A DNA stretch of 15,542 nucleotides from JBBSVE01 sp038233815 (GTDB lineage Bacteria; Pseudomonadota; Alphaproteobacteria; Rhodobacterales; Rhodobacteraceae), in contig JBBSVE010000073.1 of the NCBI GenBank assembly GCA_038233815.1, positions 1 to 15,542 on the forward strand. Reading direction: 5' to 3'. Shown here piece by piece: positions 1-6,345 of the stretch. Each line of letters begins with the position of its first letter. Position 1 is the first letter of the stretch. The translations under genes were made by a program, and so were the position numbers. The notes beneath the pieces are model-generated. The model did not search any database. It worked only from the letters and a program-made list of their open reading frames with translations, and was not told where the DNA came from.

Positions 1-157
1 GACCTGGCAACGCGCCACCCGCGCCGCCGCCCGCCCGCTGGCGCAAGCAACGGCCCGGATCTCCCGCCTCGAGGGCATGGAAGCCCACGCGCGATCCGCC
101 GACATCCGGCTGGCCAAGTTCTTTCCGAAGGAGGAATTCGACGTGGGCAGCGGTTGA
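1..157 (+). CDS. HisD-family dehydrogenase, C-terminal fragment (possibly sulfopropanediol dehydrogenase HpsN-like)
   Basis: The frame is open from the window edge to a TGA at 155-157 and gives about 51 residues. The end of the protein contains ARISRLEGMEAHARSADIRL, which fits the C-terminal EGL-x-AH-x(4)-R signature of the histidinol dehydrogenase family. Members of this family oxidise an alcohol to an acid with NAD+. The 'LAKFFP' tail recalls HisD paralogues of marine Rhodobacterales, some of which act as (R)-2,3-dihydroxypropane-1-sulfonate 3-dehydrogenase (HpsN). The neighbouring taurine transporter and xsc remnant make a sulfonate role plausible, but that is inference from context. The gene ends 6 bases before the minus-strand tau cluster ends, so the two converge with almost no room for a terminator. 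Most of the gene lies outside the window, so its integrity is unknown. Confidence 0.6.
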   Translation, partial: TWQRATRAAARPLAQATARISRLEGMEAHARSADIRLAKFFPKEEFDVGSG

Positions 158-163
158 CCCGCT

Positions 164-492
164 TCAGCCGCGTTTCTTCCACGGCACCTCCTTCCGCTCC
201 GCGATCCGCATCAAGTTGTCGATTCCGTAGCCGATGAGGCCGATCAGGATGATCCCCATGACCACGATGTCGGTGAGCTGGAACTTCGGGGCCGCGATGA
301 TCATCATGCCCGCGCCCTTCTGTGCCGCCACCCGTTCGGCCGCGACGACCGTGCCCCAGCAGCCCCCATCGCGACCCGCGCCCCGGTGAAGCGGTCGGGC
401 AGCGAGTTCGGGATGATGACGTGGCGCATGATCTGCCATTTCGACGCCCCCAGCGAATAGGCTGCATGGATCTTGGAGATCCGCACGCTCCC
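164..492 (-). pseudogene. tauC: Taurine ABC permease TauC, C-terminal remnant with frameshift
   Basis: Two frames together encode the last part of a TauC-type permease. From about 490 down to 360, one frame reads KIHAAYSLGASKWQIMRHVI and continues NSLPDRFTGARVAMG; this is the EAA cytoplasmic loop that contacts TauB. From about 360 down to 164, the next frame reads WGTVVAAERVAAQKGAGMMI and continues through FQLTDIVVMGIILIGLIGYG to PWKKRG, the last transmembrane segment and tail. The frames differ by one base near 360-366, where the run GGGGGCTGC is one base short of a continuous reading. The N-terminal half and most membrane segments are missing, lost in the deletion that joined this fragment to tauB. 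It cannot work as a permease. It overlaps the tauB chimera because the fused frame uses the tauC stop. Confidence 0.8.
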
Positions 493-1228
493 GCGTCTCC
501 GCGAAGCCATCGGATTTCTTCACGTCCCGCAGATCCTGTCCGACACCGCGCTCGGCGAAAGGCAGGCGGTATTCCTTGAAGATCCGCCCCGGACGCGGAG
601 CCATGACGATCAGCCGCTCGCCCAGCAGAAGCGCCTCCTCCACCGAATGGGTGATGAGAACGACGGTCTTGCCGGTCTCCTTCCAGATCTTCAGCACCAG
701 CCCCTGCATCTTTTCCCGCGTCAGCGCGTCGAGCGCGCCCAAAGGCTCGTCCATCAGGATCACCTCAGGATCGTTGGCCAGACAGCGCGCCAGCGCCACG
801 CGCTGCTGCATGCCGCCCGAAAGCTCATAGACCGCCTTGTCCTTGAACGCCCCCAGCCCCACGGTCTCCAGAAGTTGGTCCGTGATCCGTGTCCGCTCCG
901 CCTCCGCCATGCCCTTCATCCGGGGGCCGAAATCGACGTTCCGGCGCACGTTCATCCACTCAAAGAGCGCACCCTGCTGGAACACCATGCCGCGCTCCGA
1001 CGAGGGCCCGGTCACCCGACGGTCGCCGAGCATCACCTGCCCGCCCGTCGGCGCCAGAAACCCCGCGAGGATGTTCAGAAGCGTGGTCTTGCCGCAGCCG
1101 GACGGGCCGAGGACCGACAGCAGTTCCCCCGGCTCCAGCGTCAGGGAGATGTTCTGGAGCGCCTGCACGGTGCTGCCGTTGGGCAGATCGAAGCGCATGG
1201 AGATGTCGTCGATCACGAGGCCGGTCAC
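164..1228 (-). CDS. tauB: Taurine ABC transporter ATP-binding protein TauB, C-terminus replaced by tauC sequence
   Basis: ATPase subunit of a TauABC-type taurine/sulfonate importer, acting at the inner membrane. The start is a GTG at 1228, preceded by a GGGGAG ribosome site. Residues 1 to about 245 are a complete nitrate/sulfonate/taurine-class ABC ATPase: Walker A GPSGCGKTT (41-49), Q-loop near 84, signature LSGGMQQR (136-143), Walker B VILMDEP (156-162) and the switch histidine in ITHSVEEA. After FAETRE the TauB sequence stops. TauB proteins usually continue for about 20 more residues. Here the frame runs into tauC, read out of frame for about 45 residues and then in the native tauC frame to its stop, giving a 354-residue chimera. 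The ATPase core could still fold, but no complete permease partner is visible. Annotation as an ordinary TauB would hide the fusion. Confidence 0.8.
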   Translation of the reverse strand: MTGLVIDDISMRFDLPNGSTVQALQNISLTLEPGELLSVLGPSGCGKTTLLNILAGFLAPTGGQVMLGDRRVTGPSSERGMVFQQGALFEWMNVRRNVDFGPRMKGMAEAERTRITDQLLETVGLGAFKDKAVYELSGGMQQRVALARCLANDPEVILMDEPLGALDALTREKMQGLVLKIWKETGKTVVLITHSVEEALLLGERLIVMAPRPGRIFKEYRLPFAERGVGQDLRDVKKSDGFAETRERADLQDPCSLFAGGVEMADHAPRHHPELAARPLHRGAGRDGGCWGTVVAAERVAAQKGAGMMIIAAPKFQLTDIVVMGIILIGLIGYGIDNLMRIAERKEVPWKKRG

Positions 1229-1275
1229 CGGCGATCTCCCCGGACCGGCGTGGGCAGCCACCGGGCCCTCGCCCG

Positions 1276-2277
1276 CTACATGCCCTCGACAGCCTTCAGC
1301 GGTCCGGTATCGACCCGGCTGTCGTAGCTGCCCAGCGCGGAGGAAATGCTGCCCGCATCCACGAACACGCCCGAGACGCCCTTCATGAATTCCTGCGTGC
1401 CGCCGCCGAACCACTTCTTTGACAGTTGCTCCTCAACCGACGGAAAGACGAAGGTGCCGATGTCGGTGCGCGCCTTCGCCTCGTCCATGCCGGCATCCTT
1501 GGCGATCACCGTGAGCATTTCGTCCGTCTTCGACCCTTCGGTCCACATCGCGTTGGCGTCCGACGTGACCTTGAGGAATTTCGCGGCAATATCGGGATTC
1601 TCGGCCAGAAACGGTGCCGGCGCGGAAATCACGTCGAACACCAGAATCCCCAGATCCTCCTTCTCGGCCCCGGTCAGGAGCACGTTGCCATGCTCCTTCA
1701 TCCGGCCCAGTCCGCCGCCGTAGCCGCAGGCCATGTCGACCGCCCCCTGAGCGATTGCCGCGGCCCCGTCCGGGGGGGCCATGTCGACGATCTGCATGGT
1801 GGAGGTGTCAACGCCGAAATGCTGCATCTGCTTCAAAAACCCGTAATGCGCCGCCGTGCCGAGGGGGAGGGCCACCTTCTTGCCCTCGAGGTCCTTTGCA
1901 TTGTCCTTGGTGATCTCCAGATCCGAGCGCACGACGCAATTGTCGTTGTCGGAATAGCTGACCGCCACGGCGATCGCCTGCAGATCCTGCCCCGCCGAGG
2001 TCGCGACGACGAACGGCGGAACGCCCTGGCTAACCGCGAACTGCACGTCACCCGACGCCATCGCGGCCGACATCGCGGTCCCGGTATCGAACGCGCGCCA
2101 GTTAACCGTGAGTCCCAGCTCCTTGTCGTAGGTGCCCATGACCTTGGCATATTCCATCGGCATCGGCCATTCCTGGAAATAGGCGACTGTGATCTCGTCG
2201 AGCGCATGCGCCGCGTTCGTGCCCGCCATGAGCGCCATGCCCGCAACGGCTGCCTTCAGCATCGTCTTCGGTGTCAT
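1276..2277 (-). CDS. tauA: Taurine ABC transporter periplasmic binding protein TauA
   Basis: Predicted high-affinity taurine-binding protein delivering substrate to TauBC. It has 333 residues, a normal family length. The ATG at 2277 is chosen because CAGGGAGAG lies just upstream and because it begins a clean signal peptide, MTPKTMLKAAVAGMALMAG, ending in an AHA cleavage site near residue 25. The mature protein opens with ITVAYFQEWPMPMEYAKV and contains FDTGTAMSAAMASGDVQFAV, VSYSDNDNCVVRS and LPLGTAAHYGFL, which are characteristic of TauA proteins of the SsuA/NMT1-like SBP class. tauB follows after 47 bases, so the two are probably cotranscribed. No frame damage is seen. It may be an orphan, because the permease downstream is broken. 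An alternative substrate such as another short sulfonate cannot be excluded. Confidence 0.88.
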   Translation of the reverse strand: MTPKTMLKAAVAGMALMAGTNAAHALDEITVAYFQEWPMPMEYAKVMGTYDKELGLTVNWRAFDTGTAMSAAMASGDVQFAVSQGVPPFVVATSAGQDLQAIAVAVSYSDNDNCVVRSDLEITKDNAKDLEGKKVALPLGTAAHYGFLKQMQHFGVDTSTMQIVDMAPPDGAAAIAQGAVDMACGYGGGLGRMKEHGNVLLTGAEKEDLGILVFDVISAPAPFLAENPDIAAKFLKVTSDANAMWTEGSKTDEMLTVIAKDAGMDEAKARTDIGTFVFPSVEEQLSKKWFGGGTQEFMKGVSGVFVDAGSISSALGSYDSRVDTGPLKAVEGM

Positions 2278-2535
2278 ATCCGGTCTCTCCCTGCTGCATC
2301 GGGCCCGTTTCGGGCATTTCTTCTCTGGCCGTGGCAATCCATGACACCGTCAGCAGTTCACGTTTTCGGTTTGGGTCAACAAACCAATCCGACGGCGCAC
2401 CGGGATCGGCGCGGTATGGCCTTCGGTCACTCCGCGGGGCGACGCGAGGCTTGCGCGGTCGCGGGTCCGGGCCAGTATGGCAGCAGCACCGTGGGCGGCC
2501 CGGCTGCGCGAACAGGGGGACAAGTCGCGATTCTG
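2278..2535. promoter_or_regulatory. Divergent intergenic region between tauA and the xsc remnant
   Basis: These 258 bases separate minus-strand tauA from plus-strand xsc and presumably once held both promoters. A TTGACC hexamer on the minus strand near 2375-2380 could be a tauA -35 element, but no good -10 element sits at the right spacing. A GGGGGACAAG stretch at 2515-2524 lies about 11 bases before the xsc start codon and could be its ribosome site. No gene and no TauR-like repeated operator were recognised. A short plus-strand frame ends in a stop just before xsc, but it matches nothing I know. Confidence 0.35.
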
Positions 2536-3061
2536 ATGACCACCGGGGAAGGCGTTCGTCAAAGTGCTCCAGATGCACGGCATCGACACTGCCTTCGGGA
2601 TCATCGGGTCGGCGATGATGCCGATCCCGGACCTTCTTCCACGCGCGGGCATCACATTCCGGGACTGCGCGCACGAATGCAACGCCGGCCTGATGGCCGA
2701 CGGATTCGCCCGCGCCACCGGCCGGATGAGCAGGATGAGCAGGATGAGCAGGATGAGCAGGATGGTGGCGCAGAACGGCCCCGGCATCACCAATTTCGTG
2801 ACCCCGGTTGAGACCGCCTATCGGAACCAGACGCCGCTTTTTCTGGTAACACCGCAGGCCGCCAAAAAGACCATCGGCATGGGCGGGTTTCAGGAGATGG
2901 CGCCGATGAAGCTCTCTGCCGACATGGTGGCGGATGAGGAAAAGGTGCGCGATCCCTCCCGTATCGCCGAGGTGCCGAACCGCTTGATCCTGAAGGCCAG
3001 ACGCGCGAGAACGCCTGCCCCGTCAAACGCGCCGTGCGATTTCTGGACGCAGGTGATCCAC
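2536..3061 (+). pseudogene. xsc: Sulfoacetaldehyde acetyltransferase Xsc, N-terminal remnant
   Basis: Xsc is a thiamine-diphosphate enzyme that converts sulfoacetaldehyde and phosphate into acetyl phosphate and sulfite, the central step of taurine degradation. The sequence follows the Xsc N-terminus closely: MTT..., AFVKVLQMHGIDTAFGIIGS, AMMPIPDLLPRAGITFRDCA, HE...MADGFARATG, AQNGPGITNFVTPVETAY, LVTPQAAKKTIGMGGFQE, VRDPSRIAEV and DFWTQVI. It covers about the first 165-170 of roughly 590 residues and then loses all similarity. The ATG at 2536 is out of frame with the main body: one extra base near 2545-2551 shifts MTTGE away from AFVKVLQ. The segment after ATG is lengthened by a 9-bp repeat. 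The middle and C-terminal TPP-binding domains are absent, so the gene is dead. The likely diphosphate-side glutamate in CAHE is still present. Confidence 0.87.
2724..2764 (+). repeat. 9-bp tandem repeat (GGATGAGCA, about 4.5 copies) inside the xsc remnant
   Basis: Four perfect copies of GGATGAGCA run from 2724 to 2759, followed by a partial GGATG. The unit is three codons long and encodes repeated Arg-Met-Ser. Intact Xsc proteins have a single ATG-K/R-M-S-x-M-(I/V)-AQNGPG stretch here, so the remnant carries about nine extra residues, equal to three added repeat units. The pattern fits replication slippage in a gene no longer under selection. Confidence 0.9.
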
Positions 3062-3457
3062 GGGGTCATGTCCACTGCCGTGCGAGGCACCATGCAGGCT
3101 CCACAATTGCGGCGATGGAATGACTCGATGCGCCCGGCTTCACCGGCAGGTTTGGCAAGCATGATGCGGACATGCGCGGATCATGGCGGGGCTGGCCTTC
3201 ACCGGGCAGAGGGCGGGGACCGATGCGGCTTCACTCCGGGGACTCTGCAACCGGGTCATCCCGACGGTGGACGAGGCCCGATCGCTGCCTTGGCACGCTC
3301 CGTGGTGGCCCGTGAGGGCGGCGGGCATTGATCGGATGCCCGGTCCCTCGCACCGCAGCCATGCGATCTTCTGTTGTATTTCCGGCATCGAGGAGGCACG
3401 CATCGGAACGGAGGGTCCGGCAGACGCGGGCCGATTGCGGTCGGAGGGGAGACGATC
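3062..3457. other. Gap of about 400 bases without a recognisable gene, upstream of the iol operon
   Basis: After the xsc similarity stops at 3061, the plus-strand frame stays open to 3331, but the residues are low-complexity and rich in arginine and glycine, with no family motif in any of the six frames. The segment may hold scrambled remains of further taurine-pathway genes, plus the iol promoter and leader close to 3457. A GGAA-N6-GTCC near-palindrome at 3405-3418 is one base from the GGAA-N6-TTCC motif described for rhizobial IolR, which is weak support for regulation. The iolG ribosome site GGAGGGGAG lies at 3442-3450. No terminator, tRNA or repeat was seen. Confidence 0.5.
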
Positions 3458-4447
3458 ATGGACGTTCGCTTTGCGGTGCTCGGCGCCGGTCGCATCGGGC
3501 AGGTCCATGCCCGCGCCATAGGCTCGGTGCCCGGCGCCACGCTGACAGCACTGGCCGAGCCGGTCGACGCGGTGGCGCAAAACGCGCGGCGCGCCTTCGG
3601 ATGCGACATTCGCACGATGGACGCGATCGAGGCGGCCTCCGACATCGACGCGGTGGTGATCTGCACGCCGACCGACACCCATGCCGACCTGATCGAACGG
3701 TTCGTGCGGGCCGGCAAGGCGGTGTTCTGCGAAAAGCCGGTCGATCTCGACGCGGGCCGTGTGCGCGAGGCGCTCAGGACGGTCGAGGAGGTCGGCGGGA
3801 CGCTGATGGTTGGCTTCAACCGGCGGTTCGACCCGGACTTCATGGCGCTGAAGGCGGCCATCGACGCAGACCGGATCGGCGCGGTGGAGATGGTCACCCT
3901 CACCTCCCGCGATCCCGGCCCGCCGCCCGCCGCCTACATCCGGGTATCGGGCGGCATCCTGCGCGACATGACGATCCACGATTTCGACATGGCGCGCTGG
4001 CTTCTGGGGGAGGAGATCGAGACGGTGGCGGCGCAGGCCTCGGTCCTCGTCGATCCCGAGATCGGGGCGTTGGGCGATTGGGACAGCGTCAACGTGATGC
4101 TGCGGACTGCCAGCGGGCGGCTCTGCACGATCACGAACTCGCGCCGCGCGACCTATGGCTACGACCAGCGGATCGAGGTTCTGGGCTCAATGGGCTCAGT
4201 CAGCGCGCAGAACCACCGGCAGGCCAATATCGAGATCGCGGGGGCGGACGGGTTCACGCGCCCGCCGCTTCTCGATTTCTTCATGACCCGCTATACCGCC
4301 GCCTATGCCAACGAGATCGCGGCCTTCGTCCGCGCCGTGGCCGAGGGCACGCCGACACCCACGACCGGGCTCGACGGGTTGCGGGCGCTGGAACTGGCCG
4401 ACGCCGCGGCAGAATCGGTGCGGACGGGACAGGCGGTCCGGCTGTGA
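3458..4447 (+). CDS. iolG: Inositol 2-dehydrogenase
   Basis: NAD+-dependent oxidation of myo-inositol to 2-keto-myo-inositol (scyllo-inosose), the first step of cytoplasmic inositol catabolism. The 329-residue protein has the GFO/IDH/MocA layout. The Rossmann motif GAGRIG is at 9-14, VICTPTDTH near 67-75 and CEKP at 91-94 with the catalytic-type lysine 93. GGILRDMTIHDFD (165-177) supplies the Asp170/His174 pair of IolG enzymes. The ATG at 3458 follows GGAGGGGAG at 7 bases; an in-frame upstream ATG at 3374 has no such site and would add 28 unrelated residues. iolC begins inside its stop codon (GTGA), so translation is coupled. Related family members act on scyllo-inositol or other sugars, but the adjacent iolCDEB genes favour myo-inositol. 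Confidence 0.9.
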   Translation: MDVRFAVLGAGRIGQVHARAIGSVPGATLTALAEPVDAVAQNARRAFGCDIRTMDAIEAASDIDAVVICTPTDTHADLIERFVRAGKAVFCEKPVDLDAGRVREALRTVEEVGGTLMVGFNRRFDPDFMALKAAIDADRIGAVEMVTLTSRDPGPPPAAYIRVSGGILRDMTIHDFDMARWLLGEEIETVAAQASVLVDPEIGALGDWDSVNVMLRTASGRLCTITNSRRATYGYDQRIEVLGSMGSVSAQNHRQANIEIAGADGFTRPPLLDFFMTRYTAAYANEIAAFVRAVAEGTPTPTTGLDGLRALELADAAAESVRTGQAVRL

Positions 4448-6345
4448 GCAGGCTCGACGTCATCACCATCGGCCGATCCTCGGTCGACCTCTACGGCAGC
4501 CAGATCGGTGGGCGGCTCGAGGATATGGGCAGCTTCGAGAAATACATCGGCGGCTCGCCCACCAACATTGCCTGCGGCACCGCACGGCTGGGCCTGCGCG
4601 CGGCCGTCATCACGCGCGTGGGCGACGAGCATATGGGGCGCTTCATCCGCGAGCAGCTGGCGCGCGAGGGCGTCGATACGCGCGGCGTCGTGACCGACCC
4701 TGCGCGGCTGACGGCGCTGGTGCTTCTGGGGATCCGCGACGGGACGCGCTTCCCGCTGATTTTCTACCGCGAGAATTGTGCCGACATGGCGCTGTGCGAG
4801 GACGACATCGACCCCGCCTTCATCGCCGAAGCCCGCGCGGTCGTCGCCACCGGCACGCATCTGAGCCATCCCCGGACCGCGAGCGCCGTCCTGAAGGCAC
4901 TGGGGATCGCGCGCGACAAGGGTCTGCGGACCGCGCTCGATATCGACTACCGCCCGAACCTCTGGGGTGTGGCAGGGCACGGCGAGGGCGAGAGCCGCTT
5001 CGTCGAGAGCCGTGCCGTGACGCAGACGCTGCAATCGCACCTCGCGCTTTTCGACCTGATCGTGGGGACGGAGGAGGAGTTTCACATCGCCGGCGGCACG
5101 ACCGACACTATGGAAGCCCTGCGCGCGGTGCGGGCGATCACCGGGGCCACGCTGGTCTGCAAGCGCGGCCCGATGGGTGCGGCGGCCTTTGCCGGTGCGA
5201 TCCCGGACACGCTCGACGACGGCGAGAGCGGCGCGGGTTTCGCGGTCGAGGTCTTCAACGTGCTGGGTGCGGGCGACGGCTTCATGTCGGGGCTGCTCAA
5301 GGGCTGGCTCGACGGCGAGGATTGGGCGACCGCGCTGAATTACGCAAACGCCTGCGGTGCCTTCGCCGTGTCGCGCCACGGTTGCACGCCGGCCTATCCG
5401 AGCTGGGAGGAGCTGCGGTTCTTCCTCAAGCGCGGCATCCTGCGGCCCGACCTGCGCTTTGATGCCGCGCTGGAGCAGGTCCATTGGGCCACCACGCGGA
5501 CGGGCGCATGGCCCGACTTGCGCGTCTTCGCCTTCGATCACCGCGCGCAGTTCGAGGCGATGGCGGGCGCCACGCCCGCGCGGATCGGCGCGTTCAAGGA
5601 CTTGTGTCTGCAAGCCGCGCTGCGGGTGCAGGACGGCCGTCCCGGCCACGGCATCCTGTGCGACGACCGGCTGGGGCATGACGCGCTTTACCGGGCCGAG
5701 GCGCAGGGGCTCTGGATCGCGCGCCCGGCGGAGTGGCCCGGCGCGCGGCCCCTGACGCTGGAGCCGTCGCTGGGACCCGATTGCGGCGGCCTCCTGGAAT
5801 GGCCCCGCGATCAGATTGTGAAGTGCCTGTGCTTCTGCCACCCCGACGACGATGACGCGATGTGGGCGGATCAGGAGGCGACGATCCTGCGGCTCTTCAC
5901 CGCCGCGCGGCGCAACCGGCTGGAGTTCCTGCTGGAGGTGATCCCCTCGAAGGTGGGGCCGGTGGCGGAGGATACCGTGGCCCGCATCGTCGGGCGGATC
6001 TACGCCCTCGGCGTCTGGCCGGACTGGTGGAAGCTGGAGCCGCACGCGACCGCGGCTGCCTGGACCGCTACCGTCGATGCGATCGAGCGTCACGACCCGC
6101 GCACCCGCGGCATCCTCGTTCTGGGGCTGGATGCGCCGTTCGACGCGCTGGCGGGCACCTTCGCGCTGGCCGTATCGGTGCCGCTGGTCAAGGGCTTCGC
6201 GGTCGGGCGCACGATCTTTGGCGACGCGGCGCGCGACTGGATGGCCGGACGGATCGACGACGCGGCGGCGGTCGATGCGATGGCGGACAGATACGCGCGG
6301 CTCTGCGAGACATGGGACAGCGTTCGGGCGGAGGCCAAAGCATGA
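4444..6345 (+). CDS. iolC: Bifunctional 5-dehydro-2-deoxygluconokinase / DUF2090 aldolase-like protein
   Basis: 633-residue fusion. Residues 1 to about 325 form a PfkB-family sugar kinase. The substrate-side GGSPTNIA is at 36-43 and the anion-hole motif GAGDGF has the catalytic aspartate at 278. It should phosphorylate 2-deoxy-5-keto-D-gluconate. Residues from about 335 form a DUF2090 TIM-barrel domain: FAFDHRAQFEAM near 363, LLEVIPSK near 490, and LVKGFAVGRTIF close to the end, resembling the phosphate-binding end of class-I aldolases. In proteobacteria this domain is taken to be the aldolase that splits the kinase product into dihydroxyacetone phosphate and malonate semialdehyde, replacing IolJ. 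The start is GTG at 4444, overlapping the iolG stop. A longer in-frame open region upstream lies over iolG and is ignored. iolD begins in its stop codon (ATGA). Confidence 0.92.
   Translation: MSRLDVITIGRSSVDLYGSQIGGRLEDMGSFEKYIGGSPTNIACGTARLGLRAAVITRVGDEHMGRFIREQLAREGVDTRGVVTDPARLTALVLLGIRDGTRFPLIFYRENCADMALCEDDIDPAFIAEARAVVATGTHLSHPRTASAVLKALGIARDKGLRTALDIDYRPNLWGVAGHGEGESRFVESRAVTQTLQSHLALFDLIVGTEEEFHIAGGTTDTMEALRAVRAITGATLVCKRGPMGAAAFAGAIPDTLDDGESGAGFAVEVFNVLGAGDGFMSGLLKGWLDGEDWATALNYANACGAFAVSRHGCTPAYPSWEELRFFLKRGILRPDLRFDAALEQVHWATTRTGAWPDLRVFAFDHRAQFEAMAGATPARIGAFKDLCLQAALRVQDGRPGHGILCDDRLGHDALYRAEAQGLWIARPAEWPGARPLTLEPSLGPDCGGLLEWPRDQIVKCLCFCHPDDDDAMWADQEATILRLFTAARRNRLEFLLEVIPSKVGPVAEDTVARIVGRIYALGVWPDWWKLEPHATAAAWTATVDAIERHDPRTRGILVLGLDAPFDALAGTFALAVSVPLVKGFAVGRTIFGDAARDWMAGRIDDAAAVDAMADRYARLCETWDSVRAEAKA

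Noticed and set aside
2724..2764. Tandem repeat as a possible CRISPR array
   Set aside because: The unit is 9 bp without spacers and lies inside coding sequence; it is simple slippage.
2564..3331. Intact 255-residue acetolactate-synthase-like protein
   Set aside because: Only the first part matches Xsc, the true start is out of frame, and the last 90 residues match nothing, so it is a pseudogene fragment.
3405..3418. IolR operator GGAA-N6-TTCC
   Set aside because: The second half reads GTCC, a mismatch in a short motif expected by chance; it is mentioned only as a weak lead and not annotated.
3183..3521. Small plus-strand protein upstream of iolG
   Set aside because: It runs into iolG in another frame, has no ribosome site and no family motif.
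4303..6093. Long minus-strand open frame over iolC
   Set aside because: It lies opposite a clearly conserved gene in GC-rich DNA, is rich in Arg, His and Gly, has no family motif, and is a codon-bias artefact.
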